Source: Microcebus murinus
Taxonomy: Eukaryota > Chordata > Mammalia > Primates > Cheirogaleidae
Assembly (NCBI RefSeq): GCF_040939455.1
Contig: NC_134115.1
Span: 24,640,727 to 24,704,726, forward strand
Direction: 5' to 3'
DNA: 64,000 bases
Shown here piece after piece: positions 1 through 11,556 of this stretch. The translations under genes were made by a program, and so were the position numbers. Below the pieces are notes generated by a model that saw nothing but the letters and a program-made list of their open reading frames with translations, was not told the DNA's origin and made no database searches. Position 1 is the first letter of the stretch. The number at the start of each line of letters is the position of its first letter.

Positions 1-1569
1 GGCTGAGAGTGGCAATGATTCCAGTCTTTTGCCTTCTTCTTCTTTTACCATTTAAACTAGTAGAAAACATTTCCATATTTTGCTTTCTAAAAAATTTTGC
101 ATGAACAGAAATGATACCTATATTTACAACTTATAAGAGCTAATCAATCCTTGAAATGATCGCTATAAATGACAAAGTTGTGTATCCTTCTGGGACAGTG
201 AATTTAAATACCCTGACTGCTTACCAAAATGCTCATTGTTTTCATTAATGCCTTTACCCTTTGGGCCCTTGTTTTCCTCTCAATGGTGTTTAGAACACTA
301 ATGCACCATGTGCTAAAATCATAGCCCTTGGTGCTCAGAAGCATAAAGCAGAAGTAACAGGCTGAATCAGTACTGATCTTGGAAAACACAGTCTGCTTAG
401 ACAGAAGTCTAAGAGAGAAAATTGGCAAGAATGAAGAAATTAGACAGCTTCATGGAGAGTATCTCAGTGGGAAAACCACTGAGGAAACACATAAGAGTTG
501 AAGGCAAATGATGGCAGGATCCATTTTTCCATGGACATATATGAGAAGAAGTTTGATGCCTGTCTGTCTGGAATATTTTAAGTGAAGGCTGCCTACATGC
601 ACAGGGATTTACTTCGTCTTTGGCGATCTCTCCCTGCTTTACTATCCTTTGGATTGTGAACCAAGTCATTTTTTTTTTTCCTTTATCACTGCTAGCAGGA
701 ACCAAAAATACATTTTTATTCACATAGACTCATAACAAACCGGGTAATGGAGTTGAAAACCCTTAGAGAGTACATACTTAATCCTATGCAAGGTTTCCTA
801 GCTCAGTAAACCTTTTCATTTGTATCTGGCTCATATTTGTTGAAGCTTCATTTGTATTTACTAATAGAAGTCATTCATTGTCTGTCACATCTAATTTTAG
901 TTTTACCTCAACTCAAATCTTCTGAACAGAAATTTCAGGTAGTTTCAAATAAAGCGACATAAACAGGATGAAAAGAAAATAGAATGATATTGATAATATT
1001 AATAATATTAATATTAATATATTTTATTACTTGGTTAAGATGTATCTGTGTATGTCCAAACAGTGTAGGCAAAAAGGGAAATTTAAGAGAAAGCATAGCT
1101 CTAATCTGATAGAGAAGATATACACTTTGGCGAGTACAGATACACTTTTACTTGTTGTAAAGTGTTGAATGCTGTCAGTCACATGGGACATTGAGTGACA
1201 CAATAGGTAATATTTTTATATCAGTTAATATTAAATGCAGAAGCAATCTTATATACTTTTGTAGACTGGATATAAGGAATTCTAAGGTAAGAGAAATGGT
1301 ATGAATTTGGCTTTAGATAAACCTATATTCAAATTTTACTCTATTGCTTTCTACTTATCTAAACTTGGTCAAGTGACATATATTCTCAATGAATGGAAAT
1401 TATTATTTTTATTATTATCATGTTCATTTTCATCATCAGTACTGTAATTTGTATTTCCTACTCACTACAAAGCCCATTACTATGAAAAAGGATTTGGGGA
1501 TTTAATAAAATACAGGTTGTGAATTTGTGATAGCTAAAGGTTAAGAATCTCATTTGTAAAATTTTTTTA
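1..1569. other. Unique AT-rich DNA, nothing recognised
   Basis: I see no coding region or clear repeat here. It contains a short poly-T run near 670 and an AT-rich patch of repeated 'aatatt' units near 990-1025. Short open frames are present but have no family features and look like chance. Confidence 0.6.
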
Positions 1570-1850
1570 GGTCAGGCACCATGGCCCACATCAGTAATCC
1601 CAGCACTTTGGGAAGCCAAGGCAGGAGGATCGCTTGAGGCCAGTATTATATGACCAGCCTAAACAACACAGCAACCCCATCTCTAAAGAAAATAATAATA
1701 AAAAAATTATCTGGGTGTGGTGGCATGAATATGTAGTCCTGGCTACTCTGGAGACTGAGACAGGAGGATAGCTTGAACTGGGGAGTTTGAGGCAGCAGTC
1801 AAATATGAAGTTGCCACTGCACTCCAGCCAGGGTGACAGAGCAAGCTCCT
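1570..1850 (+). mobile_element. Old dimeric Alu SINE
   Basis: Both Alu monomers are readable on the plus strand. Left-arm landmarks are 'taatcccagcactttggga' and 'gaggatcgcttgaggcc'. Then come an A-rich linker near 1690-1705 and the right arm ending in 'ccactgcactccagccaggg'. Many substitutions and loss of the A-tail suggest an old AluJ-like copy. It abuts an antisense L1 3' end. It is non-autonomous and was mobilised by L1 machinery. Confidence 0.85.
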
Positions 1851-1854
1851 ATAT

Positions 1855-1945
1855 TTAATTTTTTTGTACTTAATTTTAATTGACAAATAAAAATTGTGTA
1901 TACTTATGGAGTACAATGTGATATTTTGATCTATGTATATTTCAT
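1855..1945 (-). mobile_element. Old L1 3'-end fragment (L1M type)
   Basis: The run including 'aattgacaaataaaaattgt' and 'ggagtacaatgtgatatttt' matches the antisense 3' UTR end shared by many older mammalian L1 subfamilies. It is too short to contain coding sequence. Confidence 0.6.
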
Positions 1946-2587
1946 AGGTTCTCATTTCTAATTTTCAAATACTTTTAAATTTAGAACAAAAATGTCATGT
2001 TCATTACTTTAAATTATTCACAATAAGTCTTTCAGAGTCATCAAAGTATGACATAATTGATTTCTATCACTTTTGTTTTTTAGATAATCCCAATACAGAT
2101 TTATCAGTCTAATAATTCTATAAGTATCCTAAGCGATAAGTGTATATTTGTCACTAGCATCTTAATCTGGATTAGAATTTAATCTATCAATTTGATGAAT
2201 GACTTTTCTGTAGATGGTTTAAATTATAAAAGATCTTTACAAAAACTTTCTTTTCAATTGAATTATTATCTCCTTTATAGCAGGGACCATGTCTGATATT
2301 TTCTCATTATTCTTCTGGTTGCCTAAGAAAGGATTAAGCACAAGATTAGTGATGAATAAATACTTGGTAATTTACTGTAACAAGGATATAAGACTGACTA
2401 TTTTCACTCTTTCTTCCTCTGAAATTCAGACTTTCTAACTCTAGAAAAGACTGATCATTGGTCCTTGAGTTGATTGTATTTTTGGTACTGATTATGCATG
2501 GATATAAAATTCATAGTCATGGGAGTCCTCTGGTCTTTCAAGTCAAAGGAAGACAAGAGCAAGATTTTCACCATGAAAAAGAGAAAA

Positions 2588-2662
2588 ACATATGTGTGTG
2601 TACATATATATCTGTGTGTGTGTGTGTATATGTGTGTTTGTGTATGTGTGTATATAAAAATA
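2588..2662. repeat. TG/TA dinucleotide microsatellite
   Basis: Alternating TG and TA runs with interruptions. Open frames across it on both strands are low-complexity artefacts. Confidence 0.85.
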
Positions 2663-2889
2663 TGGTACAATTAATGTGTTATGAAACAAAGTAATTATGT
2701 TTAATTTGAAGGGCAAAATTTTTAGGCCAAGTCATTTCTGTTGCAGTAAATTTGACACTGCAAAAATATTTTCATTTAATTTTGTCAACCTAAAAAATAT
2801 GTATAAGAAATAATTGGCCAAATAAAAATTCTATAACCATAATATTGTTCAAAATTACTGGAATTACTCTACCAGTGAAATGTCTTTGT

Positions 2890-3080
2890 TTATAATCACA
2901 CAGTTAAATCTATACATACAAATAGAAATATATTATATTTTTAAATATTTCATTGAGATGAAGTGGCTATATAAATGAGGTCATACTATACATAATGTTT
3001 TGCAATTTACTTTTTAATTTTACAGTGTCTTGGAAATATTGCTATGTTAATACATACAGATATGCTATTATTCTCTTTTC
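2890..3080 (-). mobile_element. Probable L1M 3' UTR remnant
   Basis: Segments such as 'atgaggtcatactatacata' and the following 'ttgcaatttactttttaatt' resemble the antisense 3' UTR of old L1M/L1ME elements. It is heavily diverged, and the boundaries are approximate. Confidence 0.4.
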
Positions 3081-3338
3081 CTAATTATAAAGTTCATATT
3101 GTAAAATAGAACAATCTTAAAAGTGCAGGTTGATGCAATTTTAAAAATGAAAACACATATGAAACCAGCACATCAAGTGGTTCAACATTATAATACTACC
3201 AAAACTGTAACTAACTCTATTATGCCTCTCCCATTGTGACAGGCAAAGGTTAAGAATCTCATTTTTTTAAACTATCATTCTGATTTTAATGATAACAGAT
3301 TTTTATCTGCTTTTAAAAGTGGATTTATAGCACTTGTA

Positions 3339-3679
3339 TAGCTGGCCCTCCATATTGGTGGGTTCTACATCCATGGATTCAACCAACAACAGATCAAAAA
3401 TACTTGGGGGAAAAAAATGGATGGCTGTGGCTGTATTTAACGTGCAGACTTTTGTTTTCTTCTCATTATTCCTTAAATAATACATCATAACAGCTATTGA
3501 CATAGAATTTACATTGTATTAGATATTGTAAGTCATCTTAAAATGACTTAAAGTGTATGGGGAGATGTGCTTAGATTATATGCAAATATACCATTTTATA
3601 TAAAGGGCTTGAGCATCTGTAGATTAGGAAATCTGGGGTGGTCATGGAATAATTTTCCACAGATACCAAGAGATGACTT
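3339..3679 (+). mobile_element. Tigger-type miniature DNA transposon (MER2-like)
   Basis: A non-autonomous TcMar-Tigger-like element of about 341 bp. The left end has 'gctggccctccatattggtg' and 'ggttctacatccatggattc'. The right end, read in reverse complement, gives a matching diverged terminal repeat ('agtcatctcttggtatctgt'). TA dinucleotides flank both ends (3337-3338 and 3680-3681), the target duplication expected of this superfamily. The interior 'agcatttacattgtattag'-like segment and 'atatgcaaatataccatttt' also fit the family. The family name is from memory of the consensus and should be treated as likely rather than proven. Confidence 0.7.
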
Positions 3680-3719
3680 TATACTTCATGTCTGGATTCT
3701 TTTGTTCAACATAATTTTG

Positions 3720-5050
3720 TGAGCTTTAGCCATATGATTGTGAGCAGCACGTTTTTTTTTATTTCACTATTTTTCTTTATATGAATATGTAACCATATTT
3801 ATGTGTTTTGTTGTTGATAGATATTTGAGTTGTTTATAATTTTTAGCTATTATACATGAAGTTACTATATATATACATATATATACATATATACATATAC
3901 ATATATATACTATATATATACATATATATACATATATACATGAAGTTACTATATATATACATATATATACATCTGTATATATATATGTGTGTGTGTGTGT
4001 GTGTATACCTGTATATGTTTTCAGTGGACAAAAGAACTCATTTTATTTGGATGTTTACATAGGAGTGGAATTGTTAGGTCATTGCGTAAGTATATCTTTA
4101 GCTGCAAGATATCTTGCCAAAATGTTTTTCAAGGCAATTGTACTAATATATTCTCCATCTGTGGTGGATGCAAGTTCTAGTGGCTCATTAAACTCAATAT
4201 TTTTTAAGTTGGTCATTCTAATGAGAATATAGTAATATTTTATGTGGTTTTGATTAGAATTTCCCTAATGTTTTATGATATTAATCCCCTTTTCCTTTGT
4301 TTATTGACCATTTGGAAATCTGTTATAAAGTAACTTTTTCCAATCTTCTGTCATTTTTTTTAAGGCTAGCAGTCTATCGTTTCCTTAATGATTTCTGGGA
4401 GATAGTCATACAGTCTATATGAGTTCTTTCTTAGATATATATATGCAAATATATTCCTTCAAGCTTTGTTTGCTTTACACTCTCTTAGTTATGTTTTAAT
4501 GACTATAATGTTTCTTTTTACTATTTTAGTAAACATAAAAAATGTTTCTAGTCCTTTATATTTTCTGTTAACAAATGCTTTCCTACTTCAAAGTCACGAA
4601 AATATTTTCTCATATATCTTCTAGAAACTTTATCATTTAAACTTTCACATATCTCTGACCCATCTGTGATAGATATTTGAGTATGGTTTAATTTTTTTTT
4701 CATATGGACATCCAAATAGTCACTTCCATTTTTGTACTCTACTGTGTGGTATTTCATAGTAAGAATCTACTATTTTATGTATTTCCTCCTTATCTAATTG
4801 GCATTTAAGTCACTCCCATTGTTTGCTATTGTAAACATTGTGGAAATGAATACCTTGTAAATGACTTTGTCCAATAAGTGTGTATTTCTCTGAAGTAGAT
4901 GTGGAAAAAGGGGCACAGTAATTAAAAAAAAAAAGCACTTTTGAACTTTTAATGTATCATGTCAATTTGCCCTTTAAAAATGTTATAAATTGCACTATCA
5001 CTATTGTAGTAATGCATGGGATTATCCTATCATTATCTTTTAGAACATGA
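3720..5050 (-). mobile_element. Ancient L1 (L1M) ORF2 3' part, antisense
   Basis: Read on the minus strand this is the decayed C-terminal half of L1 ORF2. Plus-strand landmarks are 'acataggagtggaattgtta', 'gattagaatttccctaatg' and, from about 4750, a second copy-like block 'gtgtggtatttcatagtaag'. No open frame survives. The block from 4750 probably belongs to a separate L1M copy. It is interrupted by an AT/TG tandem repeat at 3853-4010. Confidence 0.6.
3853..4010. repeat. AT-rich tandem repeat with an 84-bp period
   Basis: A (TA)n/(CATA)n tract ending in (TG)n. The non-repetitive tag 'tacatgaagttactatatat' occurs at 3853 and again at 3937, so a unit of 84 bp has been duplicated in tandem. 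The tag itself comes from the L1M host sequence. Confidence 0.8.
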
Positions 5051-6058
5051 CCAGAGCATGGTTCTTCCTTAGAATTCTCTCCTTTAAATATTTCTCCATA
5101 TGGGTTTTTAACATTTTTTTAGGGACAATATATTTAAAAGGTAAAAAGTGTTTTTCTCATTTTCTAAATACTATTATGTTTACTGTGAGAAATAAATTTA
5201 CTGATGCTGCATACAAGATTATGTTCAGACATATGGATCCTAAAGAGTTTAGACACATATATGCATATATAGTTATATATGTATGTATATATGTATGTAT
5301 ACACACACAAATTTACATGAAAATATTTTGGGAACAAAGTACCTGAGCTAATAATTATGCATACTGTTCTTTTTAGAGAACTATTTCTGGGAGGTATCAT
5401 AACTGAAAATCAAATTTATATTCCTTTACATACCATTGCATTTGCCTAGTGTGAGGCAAATTGACAATTAACAGTGCTTTACACATTACAACACATTCAA
5501 GTATTCTTTTATTTGTTAGGAAGTCTTACAGTGTGCTGCTTATAGAGGACTTCCACTTTCTGGTAGGAAAGTGAGGGTGGCCTAAATTCAAAACTTAACA
5601 CCTAGCCTCTGAAAATGAAAGAAACCTCAAATATAGCAAATGAAACTATTAATAATTCAGAACTACAGAGTGTCTAGAACACAAAATGCAATTCATTTCA
5701 ATGTACATTTAAAAGATAAAATAAAGTATCGCTGTTAACAGAGCCAGTGTGGAAGCCCATGCCATGAATGGAGAGTCATGAGAATACTATACAGAAATGA
5801 GGAGAAGATAGAGCCCAGCAATTGGGAAACAAATAAAATCATCCCCAGAAAAATGAGAATTGTATTTGAAGTGGTGAAATAGAGCATTGGCTTTCAAGAC
5901 TGTAAAGGGAACGGGCTTGAAGGTACAGAAAAGGCAGCTCTTGGAAAGTGCTGCTGCTAAGGCATTCTAGGAAAACTGATGATAAAGCAAAAAAAGTAGA
6001 AATAGGTGAAGGAAATAAAAGGACATACAGAAACAAACAAAACAAACAAACAAATCAC
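5051..6058. other. AT-rich DNA, no gene seen
   Basis: Contains a degenerate TA/TG/CA tract at about 5253-5310 and short A-rich patches near 6030-6050. I recognise no coding region or confident repeat family. Confidence 0.5.
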
Positions 6059-6069
6059 AAGGTCAGAGA

Positions 6070-6364
6070 CTACTAAGTGAAGTATCCCAAGAATGGAAAA
6101 ACAAGCACCACATATACTCACCAGCAAACTGGTATTAACTGAGCAGCACCTAAGTGGACACATAGGTACTACAGTAATAGGGTATTGGGCAGGTGGGAGG
6201 GGGGAGGGGGCCGGGTATATACATACATAATGAGTGAGATGTGCACCATCTGGGGGATGGTCATGCTGGAGACTCAGACTTGTGGGGGGAGGGGGAGAAA
6301 TGGAACTTATTGAAACCTTAAAATCTGTACCCTCATAATATGCTGAAAAAAAAAAAAAAAAAAA
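6070..6364 (+). mobile_element. 5'-truncated lemur-type L1 3' end
   Basis: A sense-strand copy of the last ~280 bp of the lemur-type L1. It opens with 'actaagtgaagtatcccaag', passes through a G-rich tract at about 6194-6214, and ends 'accctcataatatgctg' plus a 20-odd-base A-tail. It matches the antisense 3' end of the full-length element near 39343-39620. Flanks 6059-6069 (aaggtcagaga) and 6365-6375 (aagatcggaga) agree at 9 of 11 bases, a plausible eroded target-site duplication. A long antisense open frame across it is a by-product of the pyrimidine-rich complement. Confidence 0.88.
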
Positions 6365-6765
6365 AAGATCGGAGATGCACTGCAACTCTTCCAAAAAAGA
6401 AGATGAAGAAAAAAAGAAGTGGTGTCTATTTAAAATTAAAAAAAAAAAATCCTTTGCTATACCAACAAAAGGGCTCATTTGAAGCTAGAAACCTTGTAAG
6501 CCATTCAAACCTATTCTGTGTCTACAAAGAATCACCTGTTATTGCTGGTGCAGGAAAATCCAAGTATAGTGTAAGAAAAAGAAAGTCTTGGGCAATGTTC
6601 ACACAAAGCAAGTGTATAATGAAAATAGATAATGCAAATTAAAAGGTTGATGATATTATCTTTCCAAAATAGTCACAAGCAGGGCAAAACTACAACACTT
6701 AAACCTGAATTAAATATCCATAATAATAATTTGAAGATATGAAAGAATAATTCAAATCAGACATC

Positions 6766-6810
6766 AAAAAGTCACGGTACCCCCATAATATGCTGAAAAA
6801 AAAAGTCACG
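6766..6810 (+). mobile_element. Ultra-short L1 tail insertion with target duplication
   Basis: The direct repeat 'aaaaagtcacg' (6766-6776 and 6800-6810) flanks only 'gtacccccataatatgctg' (6777-6795) plus a few A residues. Those 19 bases are the extreme 3' end of the lemur-type L1, the same sequence that ends the copies at 6364 and about 63960. This is an L1 insertion truncated almost to nothing. Confidence 0.88.
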
Positions 6811-7079
6811 ATAGAAATGGGAACATATGAAATAAAAATTGACTTAACTAAGAAAAATATTTGAAGTAAATGTCAAAACCACCTAATAAATGATGTTTAA
6901 AATACAAGATGTCAATAAAGAATAGTTTTGTCTGAAAAACAATGTGAAAGTAGTAGAAGTAAATGTGAATATAATTGAAACAAAATTGGCCATGAGTTGA
7001 TAATTGTTAAAACTGAGTAATTGCTATAGAATTATTTATAATATTCTGTCTATTTTTAAAATTAAAAAACTGAACAAAA

Positions 7080-7290
7080 CTTTTTTTTAAAATGAAAACT
7101 ACATAAGTGATGTTACTTAAGTCTCATTGTATCATGTTAGGGCACACAACACTGCACTTTCTCCCATTGTGTTGATGCTAAGTTTGATCACTTGTAAGAC
7201 ATTGTCAAGTATCTTGATTGTATGTTACCTTTCTTCCCTTTGTATTAGGTTATTAAGAATGAAATGTCTGATTTCCTTAAGTACTAATTT
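7080..7290 (-). mobile_element. L1ME-like 3' UTR, left part
   Basis: 'gtgttgatgctaagtttgat' and 'ccctttgtattaggttatta' resemble the antisense 3' UTR of L1ME elements. The matching continuation appears at 8570-8760, so the mariner element between them seems to have inserted into this L1. Boundaries are approximate. Confidence 0.5.
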
Positions 7291-7431
7291 TCACAGTTGA
7301 TATCTCTGATATTTCACCTTGACACTTCTTGTTTTATTTTTATTGTGAAAGTACATCTTCATTCTTTCAAACACATGGTTTGATTTGTGATTATCTTTCA
7401 AAAATTTTTAGATTGACTTTTGGGAATCCAT

Positions 7432-8445
7432 GCATAACTTAAAAATTCATATTATTTTTAAATATAAGTTTCATCGCGGAACCAATGCTGTACAGACAGC
7501 TTGAAATATCAATGAAGTGTTTGGAAAAGATGTGGCTAATGAACACACAGTATGTCTATTGTTTGAGAAGTTCGATTCTGGTGATTTAAATCTTGAAAAT
7601 GAGTCACACGAGAGACCTGAGACCAAGGTGGATAATGGTGAGCTGAAAACTGTACTGGAAGCAAATCCATTTCAACCTACACATGAATTAGCAACAAGGT
7701 TTGATGTTCCTATTCCAACAATATTAGATCATTTGAAACAAATGGGCAAGGTAAAGAAGCTGGATAGATGGGTTCCACATGAGTTAAACAGGAGTCAGAA
7801 GAGAAATCGTCTCGAAGCTTGCCTTTCTTTGGTGTAACGACATAAAGGTGAACCATTTCTATACCGTATTGTTACACGTGATGAAAAATGGATTCTTTCT
7901 GACAACCCCAAGCATCTGGCACAATGGTTGGATAAAGATTAAGTGCCAAAACACAGGCCGAAACAAAATATTCATCAAAAAAAGCAATTGGTGTCTGTTT
8001 GGTTGTCCGGCACTGGTATTATCCACTACAGCTTCATGAAACCTGGTCAATCAATTACAGCAGATGTCTAGTGCAATCACTTGGATGAAAGGATGAGGAT
8101 GCTTGCAATTAAGCGTACAAGATTGGTCAATAGAGACAGACCAATATTCTTGTAAGACATTGACCACATGTTGTACAAACAAAGCTGCTCAAAATACAGA
8201 AGCTGGACTTGGAAACTCTCTGTCATTCACCTTATTCACCAGACCTTACACCAACTGACTAGCACCTCTTCTAGGATTTGTTTCACTTCTTGCAAGGAAA
8301 AAGATTCAATTCTCAACAAACTGTAGAAAATACCCTTGGCGATTTCATCACCACTCATTCTCCAGGCTTCTTTCCTACTGGCATAAATAAGCTACTGTTA
8401 AGATGGCAAATCTGTGCCTATAGTTTAAGTGCTTACTTTGATTAA
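7432..8445 (+). pseudogene. Decayed mariner (Tc1/mariner) transposase
   Basis: This is a dead copy of a mariner transposase, the enzyme that cuts and pastes its own element through terminal inverted repeats. A readable block at 7517-7837 contains the helix-turn-helix region and the linker 'GKVKKLDRWVPHEL', very close to the conserved mariner WVPHEL motif. Downstream in the same frame come 'VTRDEKW' (first catalytic Asp, codon 7880-7882) and 'HYSFMKPGQSITAD'. After a short deletion follow the second Asp (7880-independent codon 8156-8158, LxD context) and 'YSPDLTPTD' with the third Asp at 8257-8259, compatible with a DD34D catalytic triad. The last residues read YFD before a stop at 8443-8445, the usual mariner C-terminus. 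About 338 codons are represented, near the family's ~345. At least six stop codons (for example 7835-7837 and 8260-8262) and one frameshift near 8160 make it non-functional. I could not define terminal inverted repeats. Confidence 0.88.
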
Positions 8446-8569
8446 TTATGCTGTTTCTTGTTCAAGATATAATATACTAAACTTTTGATGTGAAATTGGA
8501 CATTTCATATTCAATGACATAATAATTAATAAGTAATCTGTGCAGTGACACTTGAAACTGTGTTTAGTA

Positions 8570-8760
8570 TCATGTTTCATTCTTACTCAAAATTTTAGTA
8601 TCCAGTGATGACCTGTTTCCATAGTAGTTACCATATTTGTGCTTACATATTCATGGTTTTCTGATTTTATTATTCCTCCAGCATTTTTGGGCTGACGTTT
8701 TTCTTAAAGAAGAATCTTCTTTTTCTTTTTTTACTTTTGCATATCACCATGTTCTCCTTT
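8570..8760 (-). mobile_element. L1ME-like 3' UTR, right part
   Basis: 'aattttagtatccagtgatg' followed by 'ctgattttattattcctcca' continues the L1ME-like antisense 3' UTR seen before the mariner element, supporting a nested insertion. Strongly diverged. Confidence 0.45.
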
Positions 8761-9658
8761 TTTTTATTTTCCTCCTTTTTAAAAAAAAATTCAACGTGGA
8801 TTAAGATATAGATTATCAATTACATAAAAGATGGGAGTTGCAATGTGAAGGTAAATGGAATCATATTCTGTAAGAGTATTACATTTGTGAGTTGAGAATT
8901 ATAGAATCTGAAGAAAGAAGCATGAAATTTGAAGTGTAAGTTGTAAATTGAGAAAGGGTAAACGTGTAGTAGAAAGTTTGAAGTGTTGAGTGTGAAAATG
9001 TGAAAAGGTACAATTTTGACTCTAAGTAGACTGTGATTGCATATTGTCAGCCTTATGTGATCATGTTAAAAATGAAAATACATATGGTAAGATGACAATA
9101 GATGAAAATAAATGGATGTAGTTGTTAAGTGGTTCAACTTGTTTTAATTTATGTTCACATAATGATTGATATAGGTAATCACTTCTCACATGTTAAAAAA
9201 TTAAATGGAACATAAAGCATTTTTATTAATCTGAAAGAAAGCAGAAAATAACAGTACAAACAGAAAAGGGATGGAAAAATGGAAAGCAAACAACAAAATT
9301 TTAGACTCGCACATGCATGTTTACTTCTATAAAAAGAAACACAAAAAACTTAAATCAGAAACTAGTGAAAATAGTCATGTGTAGGTGTTGAATGCCAAAT
9401 GAGTGCACATGCAACTTATAGGAGCAAGATGACTTAACTTCACCTTTTGTACAGTTTGGCACTATGTAAATATTCTACAAATACAAAAAGTAAAATAACA
9501 TACTAAAGGTGAATGCAAAGAGAAACAAATCTGAAAGCATAACATTTTAAAAATAGTTACTTCAAATAAATTTTTAACACAGTATTCTGACTATACATAT
9601 TTTTTCATAATATGTTTCAAGGGGAGAAAAAAACTATAAAGAAATCTTTAATTTATAC
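8761..9658. other. Unclassified AT-rich DNA
   Basis: No coding region or repeat family recognised. A purine-rich stretch near 8870-9010 repeats words such as 'gaagtgt' and 'gagaa' without a clear period. Confidence 0.5.
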
Positions 9659-9721
9659 CATTTTCCTATACTGTGAGATATGATAAATAGCATTATCACA
9701 TTCAAAATATTTAACATTGGT
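9659..9721 (+). repeat. Left arm of a 63-bp inverted duplication
   Basis: The arm starts 'cattttcctatactgtgaga' and ends 'tatttaacattggt'. Its reverse complement lies at 11557-11620 with one substitution and one single-base indel. Identity stops abruptly at both ends of the arm. Confidence 0.9.
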
Positions 9722-10540
9722 TATCAATATGGGAGAAGGAAGATAAAAATATGGAATGGAAGAGGGTGAAGATGAATCCTATAGTACTGAATTTGAATAG
9801 GAGGTATAAGAATGAATTTTTGATTTTAAAAATACCCACGGATATTTGCTGCTGTAGCATATGCTTCTAGGCAATATTCAATGAACAACATACTTTAGGG
9901 CCACAATTTGGTTTTTAAATATCATTTTCCTATAAAATGATCCAGTATTCCTTGAAGAATTGACTGATTTCAGGACGAGAATAAAGTACAAGGCATGTTC
10001 CAAAGATGTTGTTCCAGAAACCAAGAAAATGTGAAAATTTAATGGGAGCTTTCCAGTGACCAACAAGGTGACTGATGGCTAAACTTGGGACACTTTGAGC
10101 ATCATAAAGAAAGAAGATAATATGCTTTAACACTTCACAAAGTTCCAATTATTGAGACAATGAGGATTGCCAAGGAAGAAAGGAATTTTTAATACAAAAG
10201 ACGTCTTGTCAGGAGAAGCTGCCTCAAATCTGTCTCTCTGACTAAGAATAGTGGAGACCATGGGCTTTTCTTTTAAAGAAGGGACCACAAGCCTTGGGAC
10301 AGGTTGTGGTATAACTAACAAGGGGCTCTATGCATTGGGAGCAAGTTGTGGGACGTGGTGAATTTTGGTGTGAGAAAGTCTGCCCCGGGACATTCAGAAT
10401 TGCAGCTCCTTTGGCAGAAAATCTACCATTTCTGGGAAACAATTCAAAAATTCAAGTAATTGGTTAAGGGAGAGGATTATACAATAACATATAAAAGTCA
10501 CTAAAAATTGTTCACAGAGCTAGTTACACTAGTATCCAGC
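9722..10540. other. Unclassified old repeat, possibly LTR
   Basis: Richer in GC than its surroundings at about 10160-10440 ('ctgccccgggacattcagaa'). It has an LTR-like feel but I cannot name a family. Overlapping short minus-strand frames (9878-10442) show no domain and no consistent reading frame. Confidence 0.3.
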
Positions 10541-10785
10541 ACTAACTTGACAGGCATATGAAGAAGCCACTTTAGAATTTGATCGTCCAGCCCCTGTCAG
10601 ACCTCAGATGACTTCAACCCTCACTGATAACTTGAGCGTAGTCTCATGGAAGATCCTGAGCCAGAACAACTCAGCTAAGGTGCTCCTGGATGTCTGATCC
10701 ACAGAAACTTTGTAAGATAATAAATTTTTTTTTGAGGGGTGGAATTTGTTATACAGCAGTAAATAACTAATACAGCCCTGTCCTA
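10541..10785 (+). mobile_element. MaLR (MLT1-like) LTR 3' part
   Basis: The order 'ctcatggaagatcctgagcc', 'ctgatccacagaaactttgt', 'aagataataaat' and 'cagcagtaaataactaatac' is that of the 3' half of an MLT1-type ERVL-MaLR long terminal repeat, including the AATAAA-type polyadenylation signal near 10713-10722. No coding sequence is attached. Confidence 0.65.
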
Positions 10786-10851
10786 TCATTTTTATTTCAA
10801 GTTTCTATCTGGTCTAATTTTCTTTTGACATTGTTAGATTGCAGTCTCAAA

Positions 10852-11271
10852 TGTTGGTTCTTAGTACACTCATGGCCAAAGAATGACCAGACACACCAAA
10901 GTAAGGAAAGAATGAAAATGAGGTTTATTGAGGAGCAAAAGGTAAGATTATAGAGCACAAGCAAGATATAGGTTTACAGAGGAAGATATATATGCCACAG
11001 ACAATGATTAAACCTATTGTTGTAGCAAAAAGAGAAGAGTTTGCTTATGGTTTGTGTCTTGTTTTATAGTGTCCGGATAGGGACCTCTCCATGGTTCAGA
11101 TGTCATCATGGAACCACTTTGATTGGACAGTTGGGAGTTATGTGACCTCAGTCTTACTGTGCATGTGGATCTCCCATAATCCTGTCTAAAAGCCGACTTG
11201 GGGGGTGTGAACCACAACAGCACCCACTTTCATCCCTAGGAGACCCAGAATCCCTCACTATCCACCTAACA
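10852..11271 (-). mobile_element. Solo retroviral-type LTR, antisense
   Basis: Read on the minus strand, the 420-bp segment begins TG and ends CA. It has a TATA-like 'ctataaaac' (about 11062-11070) and, about 135 bp downstream, an AATAAA signal ('caataaacc', 10921-10929) followed by a GT-rich stretch. That is the U3-R-U5 layout of a gammaretrovirus-like endogenous LTR. No internal gag, pol or env sequence is present, so it is a solo LTR or fragment. No clear 4-6 bp target duplication was seen, and the family is not identified. Confidence 0.6.
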
Positions 11272-11556
11272 GTAGTATTCTTACAGAAATATTTAACCTA
11301 GATATAATCATTAGAAAACAATTAAATTTAAATGTGTGACATTATGTATGAGATAGACATTTTTCCAAAACAATGCTATTGTCATTAAAAATAAACAAGC
11401 AAAAATGTCAAGGGACAATTTTAAATTATATGAGTATATAACAGCAAAAGGGAATACATGATTATTAGTTGTATCCTACTCCAAGAAATCACAATTTTAA
11501 ATAGGTTTCTCTAACAATTGAGTATGTTTTATTATGGGCTCTATGTTAGATATTAT

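Noticed and set aside
3843..4062. Tyr/Ile-rich frames on both strands
   Set aside because: They are translations of a TA/TG microsatellite.
5957..6478. 173-codon minus-strand frame
   Set aside because: It is the antisense of a truncated L1 3' end and its flanking A-rich DNA, which gives Phe/Ser/Pro-rich low complexity.
10852..11271. LTR as evidence of a complete endogenous retrovirus
   Set aside because: No internal gag, pol or env sequence and no second LTR are visible. Only a solo LTR or fragment is supported.
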